DNA of 64,000 bases from Mactra quadrangularis (lineage: Eukaryota > Mollusca > Bivalvia > Venerida > Mactridae): positions 11,915,167 to 11,979,166 of the forward strand of contig CM046295.1 in assembly GCA_025267735.1 (NCBI GenBank), in the 5' to 3' direction. Both the position numbers and the translations under genes were made by a program. The notes under the pieces are model-generated. The model made no database searches and was not told the DNA's origin. It saw nothing but the letters and a program-made list of their open reading frames with translations. Shown piece after piece: positions 45,861 through 58,425 of the stretch. Numbering within the stretch: position 1 is the stretch's first letter; each line of letters opens with the position of its first letter.

Positions 45861-47294
45861 TCCGTAAATTTTGAAACATCACTCATTGCCTTAACAATCG
45901 CATATTTGTGTATGAAATTAGATTATTCGCAGCGAATGGTCGAGGAGCTCCGAATGTATCGTTATGTAAAGTTCTGTAACGTTCGCGGTAACTGAACACG
46001 CTACTGATTGAATCACGCGATTAAAACATGAATACAGACGCTTGCTAGATTGGTTCGCGTTTTCTTTGTGGAAAGCAGCAATATGCATTGAATGACAGAA
46101 GCATGCACACTTTACCGAAAACATTCGTTTGGAAGTTTGTTTGAACTTTTCTGAACATAAAAGAGCCGCTTTTACAATACATGTGATATTTACAGGTATA
46201 GTTCGAACAAAAAGCAAAATACTGCTTATAATAACAATACAGTTAACTATACCACGATGAGGGATGCTCAGGGTGACAATAACATAAACAATTGTGATAT
46301 GTAATACAAGTGTCTTAGTTGTTGGTGTATTGGTTAAGCTTTCTACCGATACAAGCATGATTTACTAAGTGGAGGTTGTTTAACCGCCATGTTGTTTTCA
46401 AATGAATAACACAAATTTTATTTTCAATACTGCCTACATGTACCTCTGAAATGGATTGTTTCCTTTTTAATGTTTACCCAAACAAGTTTTGTTATTTTGT
46501 ACGCACTGTACGTTGTGTTTGATATTATTGTTTTGTTGTCGTCCTCTTTGTTTACATTCGTTATACCGCCGTATTTTTAGTATAGGTATTAACATATGTG
46601 AGATAACGTCGATTAACGTATTTATGCAACGAGATCTCGAGTAAAAATAAGAAGAGACAGAGAATGTGTACTCTGTCTAATGAAAAATTTGATGAAATTC
46701 TCATGTAACAATATGATAAAATGATTTAAATGATAGGCCGATGTTCTCCTTATTTTATCTCAAATACTTTATCCTCGACGACTGATTTAAGAACGCACAA
46801 AACTTGATTGAGAAAAAAATAGATTCTTTGGTTATTAGAACTGGTTGACCAGGAACAGAAGTAAGGTAGAATCTTGTTCAATTTATGTGTGGTTAATCTG
46901 AAACAAATCATTAACAAGCATTTCACTTGGCTTAAAACTGTCCACATTGTACGCACGCAACAATTGATAATGATACGATAAGTTTGTTTATTGAATGAAA
47001 CATTATTATACAGATCTGTAAAACCACAAATCTACTGACATTACATTTAGAAAAGATCAAATATTCTACCAAGCTGTATATCAAATTCAACAATAAGTAT
47101 GATAGAACTGCAATATACAGACAAAACAATGCATGCTATCACATCAAAAAGATTCCACATAAATTATGGGTCGACTAAAAACCTCCGCACAAATCCACCC
47201 TCTCTAAAGTCACTTTTGAGGATTTCCGGAAAGTGGCTTTGTGTAGAGGTTTGACTGTATAACATTTAAACATCAGAACAGAAGGCAGAGTCAA
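45861..47294. other. Gene-poor stretch after the LINE
   Basis: A minus-strand frame of 146 codons (45918-46358) is the longest but shows no domain and odd hydrophobic/Cys composition; I do not call it. There are no repeats of note except a short cctccgcacaaatccaccct-like segment at 47175-47260. Confidence 0.4.
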
Positions 47295-47583
47295 CCCGGG
47301 TCGATAGCGCAGTTGGTAGCGCGCCGGGATTTGGAATCTTGTGCCTGAGGGGTGCGAGTTTGAATCCCAACCGGGGAGGTTATACCCTTCAATGAAAATT
47401 TGACAATAATGTCAATTTTCCTCCATTGAGTAGATAATATGAAGAAGTTTCCGGCCTTGTGGAAGGGTAGGTGAGTACTGGTTATAGACAATGGTCCTGG
47501 AAAGCTAGGTTAGGTGCGCTGGACGCCGTAAAACGACCTTCACTGTGAAGACACGGCGTTAACTCCAAAAAAATAAATAAATA
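47295..47583 (+). mobile_element. SINE type 2, full-length copy with 10-bp target duplication
   Basis: The head cccgggtcgatagcgcagtt, B-box gagtttgaatcccaaccg, body with gagtactggttatagaca and end cacggcgttaactcc plus (aaat)n are complete. The direct repeat agaaggcaga flanks it at 47280-47289 and 47584-47593. Confidence 0.88.
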
Positions 47584-47593
47584 AGAAGGCAGA

Positions 47594-48830
47594 CTTTACG
47601 AAACAATATTAGACAGGTATGTTATCGATCGACATTGAGTGTGGTAAAGCTATACAATTTACGTCTGTTAGAGAATGAAGATATATTGAACTTCATACTA
47701 TTATTTATAATAGTGTCTGTGAATAAGTTCATTAACAATATTTTGTTTGCTGCTACTACCTATGACGACTACTTGTACATACTAGTTTACCAAGATAATT
47801 TGTTGTACTTTCAGTAATCCAAACCTTCAAGTAACGGAATCTTCTTATAAATTTTGCAACCACTGATTCTATTTCAGCCCAATCCGGTTATATGATAGAC
47901 TTTGACTTAAATGATGTATAGATTAAGCAATCTAGTTTTATGTAAATAAATGACAATAGTGAATCTCATTACTACTTTGCCCGTTAAGCTCAGCTTATAG
48001 TGTGTCTGACAACTAGGGTTGATGGTTTGATCTCCTAATAAAACATGTTATGTTTAAAATAAATACAAATTGAAGTGTAAAATGAGTTGTTTCTGTAAAA
48101 GTGACACGAGCAAGCAGGAAGATCAATAGTTTTTCTAGTCTAACTTTTCCTTACTTTTATCTAAGTATATATAGAAATCTATGACACTAATTGCTTATAT
48201 GGTTTGATTACAGTTTTGATAAAACTAATTGTTTACAAAACCTGAAATATTATTTAGTCACCTGATAGGGCCACTCATTTGGTATTCGATTAAATTTGAT
48301 TGGCATTTCTATTTAATTTCAATCTACGCCACATTATTTAATATAGTGCCTATTTTATACGTTTTAATAAATTAACAAAAGTAATCGTATACCAAGTTTG
48401 TAGGTGTGTTTATTATAAAGTAAATTGATAGGAATGGTCTGTAAGATCTTTTTACAAATTGAATTTTATGTTTGATGATTTTTGAATGAACATAATTTGC
48501 TGGATAAAAAATGCATTCAATGCATACTGCTTACGTGAGATTTGTATTTTATTTTCACGTTCGGAATGTATTTGATATATGACTTCCAACGTTTTTGATG
48601 AAACAGGCCATCAAATTGTATCATGAAAATAAATTCTATAATATTGACAAATCTACATAATTTGTTTAATGGGGTCTTCTTGCAAGCAATATTGTTTAAA
48701 GAGTTTCAAATTTTTATATACAATAACACCTAATGATATATCTGTATTATAAAGTTCTATTTATACAATTGGTATTCAGCAGTGTTAAAAAAACTTTGTT
48801 CGATTAATATATTTCTTTTTCTTCCAACAT
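47594..48830. other. Intergenic, no feature recognised
   Basis: AT-rich sequence with a degenerate tRNA-like stretch near 47980-48030 (gttaagctcagcttatagtg). No gene or clear repeat. Confidence 0.4.
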
Positions 48831-51800
48831 ATATTATACCAATGCTAACTTCGCCTTGGTCTATTCATGGTAATTTTAGTTATGAATTTGGATTGACTAT
48901 TGTTCTATGATAATTAATAATGAATAGAGAAAGACCAACTCTGAGATATTGAAGAAACAATAGTAAAACTGTCTATTGATAAATAACAGGTGGGTATTGT
49001 AAAAAATGTTCTCAGGTAGATATCAAGTTTTAGTTTGGTTGGAAAGAAATTCATAAGTGTATGATTACCACGAGTTTTTTGCTTTAAATTTCTTTTGCTT
49101 GACAAAAGTGATTGAAGCGGAATGACATTATCCTTCTGCGGTATAATTCTATCATTTAACTTTAAAGTAAGGAACTGCGTTTTAACTTACGACAATACAT
49201 GTATTACCCGTGACTTTTAAAGGTGAACTGGAAATATGAAGTTATAACTTAACATAGTCTTAGTCAATGACACGGTAGGCTACACACAGGATTTCAATCC
49301 ATGCCTCAAAAGGGATCCTGATTCACCCGATGCGGTTATATCCTTCCGTAAAATTTTTGACAGTTATGTCTAGCATTCTTCATTAATAAAGTAAGTACAT
49401 TAAGAAGTAAGCCGCGGTCGCGGCGTGGCGTAAGCATGACTGACAATCTGGATATCGCGATAGGCATACCCTTATACATGAGTTGTTGGCCTCGTGGTAG
49501 GGTAAATTAGTACTGGTGATAGAAAAGTGTTCAGGAAACCTTTAGTAATAAGAGCTGACAGTCGTGTATACAACATTAATGTGTTAAATACGACGTTAAG
49601 AACCAATTGAAAATGTAATAAAAATTAATAAATAAAAACATTAAGAAGTAGTCGATATTGTGGGAGTGTAGATGAGTACTGGTAATTGACAAGAATCCAG
49701 GAATGTTTAATGAACTGATCAACGTAAATAATATAAATTTGTGTCGAATCACTGCTAATCTCTGTATTCTTAAAGTTTGCTTGTTTTGCTTTGTAATCAA
49801 ATAGTTCTTATAAATCACGATGTTCTCAAGAGTTAAACTTATAAAATGTGCTAATTTATATTGTTTTATTTATATTTGATCAAAAAATAAAACGCATCTA
49901 TTTTATCGAAGACAGGTTATTGTCAAAAATAATATATTGATATTCTAAGTAAAATTGAGTCAAATCTCACCAGAAGTCGACTATCTTTCTATTCATGACA
50001 CGTTAAAATGTTCTAGAACTTGTTTGTTGGCATTATGTAATTTTGTCCACAAAATATTATTTGCATTATGTAAAGTTTATTATATGAAAGATGTAAACAT
50101 CAGTGAACTCATTTTGTTTAAAATTTGTATTTATGTATTTCAAATGAAGTGAACTTTTAAAATGAGAGTTCATCTGAAATTACAATTCCATTTAATTTAT
50201 ATTTTTACAAACATTTCTTAACAATAGGATATATTTAGTGGTTTACAGATTTTAATATACATTCAACAGAAACATAACAATACGTTTTTGTGTAAACCTG
50301 TAAACATGATACAGTAACTGTAAAACAAAAATGGACAAAGCATGTCACCCTGGCAGCAAACAGATTATATCTAGACACAGACTCACACATTCTCTTAACC
50401 AGAGGCTATCAAAATTCTCGAGTAAGATCGAGAAGATACTCTCTGGGTACGAGAATATTATTATCATATGATATTTCTTAAAAATGCCAACGTCAAAGAC
50501 TTTATGATTTAGAATATTAATAAAACAGTGCAATTAGAAGTATGGTGATACAACAATCAAAATAAATGAATAAAATATCACTGTTTTGCAGTTCTAAAAA
50601 AAGTTTATTCATTATTAAAATATCATATGATATATCGAATATCGATCATTTTGTATCGAAACGAATATCGTATCGATCATTCTGACCGATATAGAGCCCT
50701 AAGTATAACGATCTACACATCCAAAAGAACAAAAATGGGCAGGCTAACGATAGAACAGTGGGTTCTTATAATGGATGGCGCACCAGCCGGCTATGGCGGA
50801 ATTACACCTTTAACCATATGAATAAAGACACAAAATTAAATCCTTTTACTCCTTTTATTAACATGTAATAACAACAACGTAGCTTCACAATAACTTTAAC
50901 AAATAGCTCTACAAGTTAAGAATATTACCACCTTTTAAAGCATTATTTGCCGCCAAAATAATTGTTATACAAAAAAACGTGAATCATGAAATTTAACTTA
51001 TATAAGATATACCATGTCAAGGTTATATTTTCCAGCCAAAACAAAAAACGGAGTAAAACGGAATAAACATAGCAAGAAATCAGTACTCGCGTACTTTCGC
51101 GACACCCGCACCGCAAGAGCGACAACAGAATTACTACATGACAGCAACATCAAGCTGATGTGCATACCGCCGTAGCTGAACATAGAATAACACGCATGGG
51201 ATAAATTGAACCGCTCTTTACGTCGTGGTGTTGCAGCCCAACCCCTAACTGAGCCACGCGGAAGGAATGTGCGCGAGTAGGGAAGGTTTATGTCAGAATC
51301 TTTTCCATCAGTATAAGAGATCCATTAGAACGCGATGCCAAACGGTTCCTAACAGCCATGGATGCCACACATGATATTAGAGAATGAATCGATGACAAAT
51401 TGACCCAAATTCCACTATCATTTTATCATATTCATTTAGTCACGCAAATCGCAATCCTCATTTCGTGACTTTGACATTTTCACACCCTGTGATGTTTTGT
51501 TATTCCTCGTTAAATCTTTCGTTTTATGTTATGAAATAAACATAATAATAATGATTCGTCTTAGAACTATATTTGTTTAGAAAATTTGACTTAAATCGGA
51601 CAAACACTTTCTTAGATACGAGCCCAAATATACTCGTACATGTATACTTATAACTTTTGTTAAGTGTACATGTCCTAGGATTTACCATACATCTAAACAA
51701 ACAGGCCTTAAAAACCTGAAATATTAAGTGTGTTTGTTTGGTTTTACTCCGTAGCAACACATTATACAGGTCATATAATGGAGGTTATTCAACATACTCA

Positions 51801-52760
51801 CCTCTCCTAAAAAGGCTAAATCTCTGGATTTAGCTGTTAACGAACTACGAGGCACATACTTTCGTCAGAAACTGACAACTGCCCAGCTCCATTAAAGTAT
51901 GTCCCACCCGGGAATCGAACCCACGACTCCTCGGTCAGTACACTTGCGTGCTACCAACTGAACTAACCGGGCGGCTGACTTATTAAGTAAAATTGTTTAC
52001 TTATATAAACTGTATATTTTTGCCATATATATATCATTTGAAAAATTATTATTCAGTACATTTTGTATTGACACTAATTAAATCATAGTTTTTCATATCG
52101 CCTTGAAAATACGATCTGCACGTATTATATAAATGATTGAACACTCTATTATGTATTATAAAATGAAATTTAACTGGTAGAGTTTCTATTCATTTGATTG
52201 AGTTTCATTTAAATCATAGATAGATGAAAAGTACGACCTGCATGTATTATATAATCGATTGAACACTATTTATTTGCTTTGTAAAATAGAATTTAAAACG
52301 TAGAATTTCTATTCATTTGATTTCTAAGAGTTCCATTTAAATCATAGATCGATAAAAACTCAACTTATACCAAATTTTAAATATTTAATACAAAACATAA
52401 CAAACATATTGACAAAGGTAGAAATACAAATAAAATCAATTGGTAGAGATGAATTTAAATAGTATAACACATGTACAGGTAAACCTAGAATTGAGGCCAT
52501 TTTTATAACGAAAAAAGTCATGGAACATATTGATATATTAAATATTCAAACAACTTCTATAATGAAATATGCGGGAAGCTTTTCAACCTGTTATTATCTG
52601 TAATATGTTTGTATATAGTATTTGTTTGAGTTGATTGTTTTATATTCCTTAAACTTATAAGCTCTGTTAGTAGAACTTTTGACTTGATCGTAGAAGATCA
52701 TAAGTTCGAGTACTGTGTCGTATACTTACCGTGTACACTTCTTACAGATGATGTAAAGCC
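48830..52760. repeat. Older segmental duplication, copy 2 (partner 22300-24060)
   Basis: Collinear patches with copy 1, as listed there. Between about 49980 and 51800 it holds about 1.8 kb with no counterpart, including tatcgaatatcgat-type palindromic text at 50625-50690. SINE type 2 bodies, one degraded and one partial, occur at 49270-49560 and 49640-49765. Confidence 0.6.
51803..51979 (-). mobile_element. SINE type 1, 3'-truncated copy
   Basis: The minus strand reads tcagccgcccggttagttca, then the B-box gtgggttcgattcccggg, the body and gttaacagctaaatccagag. It is the orthologous insertion of the fragment at 23263-23340. Confidence 0.8.
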
Positions 52761-52761
52761 T

Positions 52762-53641
52762 CAGTCCCATACAATCATGGCTTGTTGCGGACCCGTACGT
52801 GCGAACAGTCGTAGGCCGTGGGAAGCCTTGCGTTTGTACGGTCTCTCTACGGGTTTGTGGTCACATAAATTATAGAGCCGTGTGGTCAATCGTAAGAGCG
52901 GCAGTACAGGCATCGTACGTGCAGTTTACGAATGTAGAAGACTCCCGTGCGGCCGCCTCAAGGACTATGGGCGTATACATTTTGTCTGATAAGATGATGA
53001 CGTAAAGCCTGTTAAGAAAACAGAGAGAAACGGAATATGTATCGTATGACCCGTACGAATGCCGCACGGGACCGGTACGTCACTCGTAACAAACCGTACG
53101 ACTGAAAGCGATTTCATTATAGGCTGTAAGCCGTAAGATCGCAAGGATGTGGTCACAATAGCGAAATAATGTTGTTTACGGACATGTTAGTGCTAGAATC
53201 GTAGATGACCGTGCTGGCTGTCGTGCGGGTAACGTACGGGTCCGTAAGAAGAATTGGAATACAAACGAGTAGTAAAAACCCGTGTCTGGAAGATGTGTAT
53301 GCACATCTTCTAGACACGATCACGCACGGCACTTATCCGTAGATAAAGCCGTAAACAATCGAACGGCGATCTTGCGGGCCACTTGCGGGGTACGAACGAC
53401 ACATTAGCGCAACATCGGCCCATTAATTTCGTAGGTTTCGTGATTGCAAAGAATTAATTGTTGACTAGTTGAGTTAAAAATGACACTAATACGTACTCTA
53501 CGCTTGTTCGTTTTGTTCAATGTTCAAGTGGAAAATTTGAGGAAAGAAATAGAGCAGTTGCCTGATTAGGAGGAGATTTCTGTACTACTGGTGTTTAAGG
53601 TTCTGGCTCCCCTTCTTGCACGTTCTACTGAGTAGAAGACT
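52762..53641. repeat. CGTACG-rich dispersed repeat, copy 1
   Basis: An 880-bp block far richer in G+C and CpG than its surroundings, with many cgtacg, ccgtacg, ccgtaag and gtacggg words. Copy 2 is at 60384-61020; a shorter related segment lies at 63010-63240. The segment 53265-53425, containing a 16-bp hairpin at 53282-53317, is missing from copy 2. No protein motif was found in any frame. Confidence 0.75.
53282..53317. repeat. Hairpin (16-bp stem, 4-nt loop) in the CGTACG-rich repeat
   Basis: gtgtctggaagatgtg pairs with cacatcttctagacac with one mismatch; the loop is tatg. Confidence 0.85.
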
Positions 53642-54045
53642 GTAAACTATAGCTATAAGTTATAGGATAAAGTAAGACTTGTAAACTATAGCTATAAGTT
53701 ATAGGATAAAGTAAGACTTGTAAACTATAGCTATAAGTTATAGGATAAAGTAAGACTTGTAAACTATAGTTATATAAGTTATAGGATAAAGTAAGACTTG
53801 TAAACTTTAGCTCTAAGTTATAGGATAAAGTAAGACTTGTAAACTATAGCTAAAAGTTATAGGATAAAGTAAGACTTGTAAACTATAGCTATAAGTTATA
53901 GGATAAAGTAAGACTTGTAAACTATAGCTATAAGTTATAGGATAAAGTAAGACTTGTAAACTATAGCTATAAGTTATAGGATAAAGTAAGACTTGTAAAC
54001 TATAGCTATAAGTTATAGGATAAAGTAAGACATGTAGAGTACAGC
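53639..54045. repeat. Tandem array 2, 39-bp unit, about 10 copies
   Basis: Same unit as array 1 (24063-24622) but nearly uniform: most copies are identical, with one containing a small insertion near 53770. It is more homogenised than array 1. Confidence 0.92.
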
Positions 54046-55390
54046 TAGTCTAAAGTAAGAGTTACGTTACTTAATAGAACCTTGCGATGAAGTTTTAAAA
54101 TAGTCATATATGAAATGACGTATGTAACAGGGTTGTATATAATATGTTCTTGAGTTGGTTGTTTTGTTATATAGATTGATAGATAGGTAACAGTAACACA
54201 GTGACATATGGTAATACCTGGAAAGTCGGTGGACGCGCGTCAGCATGAAACTTAAACTTTAAAATGCCATCATTTTTAACTGCTATACTGTCGGTGATCG
54301 TGCTTAAGCACAAAAATTATACAATGAAATGTAATGGAACTACTACTTATGAATTTTTTATGGTAAAATTTTTCAGCATCTTATAACATGTGTTGTATTT
54401 TATTTATTTCATGTAAAGAAGAAAGTCGAGTAATAAAAATAGATACAATACGAGCAATGAGACTAGTTGAACTTTGTTATATATCTTTAAATCAACAATA
54501 TGTTGTAAAATATACTGAATGAATAGAGAATATTCGTCGGTTTTGTTGTAAAAATGAAAATCTTGTTTACGGAGTTCACAAGTTGAAGATCAGCATATCT
54601 AATTCTAAAACTAACGAATTCTTTGTTCCTTTTTGCTTAATAAGGTGTCTTGTTAGTGCATTGCAATCAAATATAACGTGGCGTCATTTTATCTTCAAGA
54701 TGACGTCATTTACATTCTATTAGTAAGCTAAAAAATAATGTTTTCACGAGCGGTATAGCAGTATCGACTGTAGTTTGTTTTTAGTATATGGAACTATAAG
54801 ATTTTTAGAATTAAACTCAATCTCCGCAAGCAAATAACCTTTAGAACACGGTCATGGGATCTCCTGAAATCACCCAGGCTGTCACGTTCAGATTATCTTA
54901 GTACCATCTATGTGTCGACTAATTAATGAGTTGCATTTATTTAGACAAATCACTATAAAAGAACATCAGAACTTTAGTTTTTTTCTATTGTTTTGATCTG
55001 ATATTTTAGCATTTATGTCGTTGCGTGTTATTCATACTTGGATGTAGAATCATGCGTTATTTTAGCCGGACTGTGATTGGACAATTCATTGTTAGTTGCG
55101 TCATAAAAATGTAATAAATAAGTTCCGCTGAACATGACCCGTACTGCAAGCTTTTTCGATGTTATCTCCCTTTATGTAATATATAATAACTCTTGTGTAT
55201 ACAATATCATTAATATGAATATATTTAATATAGTTATTTCCCTTCAATTGATACAACTGGAAAGTATTATTCAATCAGCCATTTCCCTACATGACAAGAC
55301 AACCTGGTTTTGGAACAAAACCCTTCCACTTTTTTGTCCAACTTTTATGACATGCTCTCGATGTAGGTTGTTTAAATCGTTGTGTGTCAA

Positions 55391-55655
55391 GGTCGTAGCG
55401 CAGTTGGTAGCACAGTGGAACTTCTAACATATTTTCCTGAATGTAATACAGGTTCGAAACCTGGTTGATTATAACCGTCTATTAAATTTTGAATGTATTG
55501 TCGATTTTCCTACATTCATATATTTGAAAGTACATTGCAAAGTTGTCGGTCCGTGTAGGTCAGAACCAGTTATAGAAAGATGCCCTGTATTTAATGTAGG
55601 ATAGCTGGTCGCCGTAAAAAAGACCAAAATTGTGTTGAAACAGCGTATAAACCAG
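55391..55655 (+). mobile_element. SINE type 2 relative, duplicate of 25800-26065
   Basis: Same head ggtcgtagcgcagttggtag and same insertion point as its partner in the recent duplication. Confidence 0.7.
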
Positions 55656-55765
55656 TACAACAAAAATATGGTATTGTGCATGGTTCGTGGTTATTTTTAT
55701 GTCTTAACAGAAATAGTAGCAGAAAGAAGTTATAATGTGTTGCAGAGACATCAATAATAAAGAAA

Positions 55766-55936
55766 CGGGTGTGGCCGAGTGGTTACGAAGGTGTGGAAGT
55801 GAATAGCCGGCCTTGCGTTGGTTCGAATCCCATCCAAAACCTACCCCATTGTTTCCTTGTGCTAAAAGCTTTTTACCTCTAGCTCAGCACAGATAATTAC
55901 TTGAAAGTGATAATATATTATGTAAAATGTAAAAAG
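55766..55936 (+). mobile_element. SINE with tRNA-Ser-like head, duplicate of 26176-26345
   Basis: Same ggtgtggccgagtggttac head; one extra C near 55845 distinguishes it from the partner. Confidence 0.6.
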
Positions 55937-56200
55937 GTTAGTCACAATCGAGCTTAAATAATTGAAAACTAAAAGTTCATATCAATATTATTAAAAAGTA
56001 AGGAGATAAAAAGCTGCATTAATGTGTATATGCCAAAACTTTTGGAGCTCAATCATGTCATTATTTTAAATTATGAAATTATGAAACTCTGTCATACAAT
56101 TGCTAAAATTGCTAACAATAATATAGTAAGAAATACATGTTGCTATAAAAGTCAATTCATATCACGTAAATGTATCATTTTAACTTTGGAGACCAAAAAA

Positions 56201-56520
56201 GTCACCCGGCTAGCTAAGTTGGTAGCACGCAAGTTTACTGATCGAAGGGTCGTGGGTTCGATTCCCAGGAGTGGAATACTTTCGTAGAGCTTGGACATGA
56301 AATTATTTCTTTGGTTATTCTCCCTCCTACCATTGAGTTTCAATTATGAAGGACAGTTGTTAGTCACTGACGAAAGTACGCGCTTAGTAGTTGGCTAACA
56401 GCTAAATCTCTAGATTTAGCCTTTCCAGGAGCAGTGAGTAGGTTGACTGATCGCCATTATATGACCTACACAATGTGTTGCTACGGCGTTAAACTCATCA
56501 AACAAACAAAAACAAACAAA
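56201..56520 (+). mobile_element. SINE type 1, duplicate of 26611-26930
   Basis: Complete element in the recent duplication. One substitution in the B-box flank (gatcgaagggtcgtggg) distinguishes it from its partner. Confidence 0.85.
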
Positions 56521-57124
56521 ACCATACAAAGCTGTTGTCAATGGGGTTTAAAGACAAGGGAACCATTTAGGTAAGGTCATCAGACAACATCATAATTTGT
56601 AACTTAGTGTGTATTATGTAAAAATGGAATAAATTAAATGTCAAATATAATCAGATTTTATTACATTTATTTTTTTCTTATCTACACATTTACACATGCA
56701 TTTTAAGTAACACATATATCTATAATAAACAACACTTTACACAATCAATAAAGCAGGTTTCACATCAAGTATAAGGTCATCGCGATAATATATTTTAACA
56801 AATAGCGGGCGGGTGGCTCACAATATCTTCCTGAGTCATTCATACGAACTCCCTACCCCTTAGACATCACAAATATTGTAACATGTATATTCTGTTTGCA
56901 ATATGGATGCGAGCTTTTGGTTTGCATTGCGGCTGTAAACACGAAAAAGGGTGCATCTTTGAGTAAATAAAGAAAGGTATCATACTTAATATAGTAAGAT
57001 TTCTTTCACCTTACGTAGGTCAAAGTGCATTAAATATTCATGAAGAATGTCCCAATTCGGTGAACAGGTGTGCAATACAATACTTGCAAGCGTTAATTAC
57101 ATATACTTTGGCGCATCTCACTTA

Positions 57125-57200
57125 CTGATATCCTTAGCCCATTGGTAACGCGTCGGCCGTCAGACCTAAAGGTTTAAGGTTCAAATCCAAGTAGCATACT
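57125..57200 (+). repeat. tRNA-like stretch, duplicate of 27535-27612
   Basis: Carries the less degraded B-box-like aaggttcaaatcc. Still no convincing cloverleaf. Confidence 0.4.
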
Positions 57201-58371
57201 ATTTTTTCACACTAAAACCTTGCTACATGTTTTTCATCTTATTTATAACTTGGTGTAAGTATTATATAAATTATCAAACATTTTCTCCCTCGTGAATCTC
57301 GTGCACACAAAGAGTGTATATAACGACCCGTATGTCTTTAAAGTGTTAGTTAGGTCATCATGTTTGAAACGTGTAAGCACGCGAAAAATTGTCAAAAATG
57401 TAAAGAAATTATTTATAATGTTGCTCAATTCTTTTAAATCGGGTGTATAAACCTCTTTTATAATGGTTTAGCCCATATTTACAAAGGTAAGCGCCGTGAC
57501 CTTCGTAAGGTGAAAGAAATCTTACTATACCAGCAAAGTAAAAACATTAACATGCATTAAACCTCTCACACTACGACAATAGAACAAATGTATATAAAAT
57601 CAATGAAACACTAAGAAAAATCATGTATTGAAATAACATGATAATCACAATATACTTGTGTCAATAATTTGTTTACAATACATATTCAATTTTATGAAGA
57701 ATATCATAACATGTAAATACTACAGTAACATTTTACTATTTGGACGACAATGATCAATACAATATCGTTTGGTTTTTGACAACTTTTTCATCCCCATACT
57801 TAATTGGAGAAAATAAGATCCCTATAAGAGATCCATTCTGCTATAAGGACTATTGATTTTGATGGTATTAATAGTGGAACTTTACTGTATATCATTTATC
57901 AACTGTATATAATGTAATATTACATTTTATAAATATTTATTATTTACATAGTAATCTCATTTAGTAATAATATACTGCAAAACATATTTTCTCCCATTCT
58001 GGTATAAGATCTGATTTTTTCAAAGGAGCTATGAAAACATATATTCAGTTAGAAAGTATAACATTTAAATTGTATCACATCAATCAAAGAGACATGTTTA
58101 TACATTGTAGTTAGTAATACTAGTTTAAGAATTTCTTAACCATGTGAGATTGATCAATAAATAAACACGTTGGAGATAAAAATAATATCTAATATTTATG
58201 ACGTCACTATAAACATTTAACGCCTTATTTATTTTAAACCCTAAGACGAGTTTCCTATTTAAACCCTTTACATTGTCGCATAAGGAATAAGAACATCTTT
58301 GCAGGTAGACAACTATATATAATGAAACACTCTGGATAAGGTGAAATATAACTGGAGTGTTCAGTGTGGTT

Positions 58372-58377
58372 TTTATT
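58372..58377 (-). terminator. Polyadenylation signal of B-box/NHL gene D
   Basis: AATAAA on the minus strand about 50 nt after the stop, conserved with genes A and B. Confidence 0.6.
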
Positions 58378-58425
58378 CACTTAAACTTACATTGTATTTG
58401 AATATGCATTTGTATTATATGGATG

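Noticed and set aside
45918..46358. 146-codon minus frame
   Set aside because: Hydrophobic/Cys-rich composition with no recognised motif, no paralog in the window and no splice or start evidence.
47295..47380. Possible functional tRNA gene
   Set aside because: The tRNA-like head continues into a conserved SINE body with target-site duplication.
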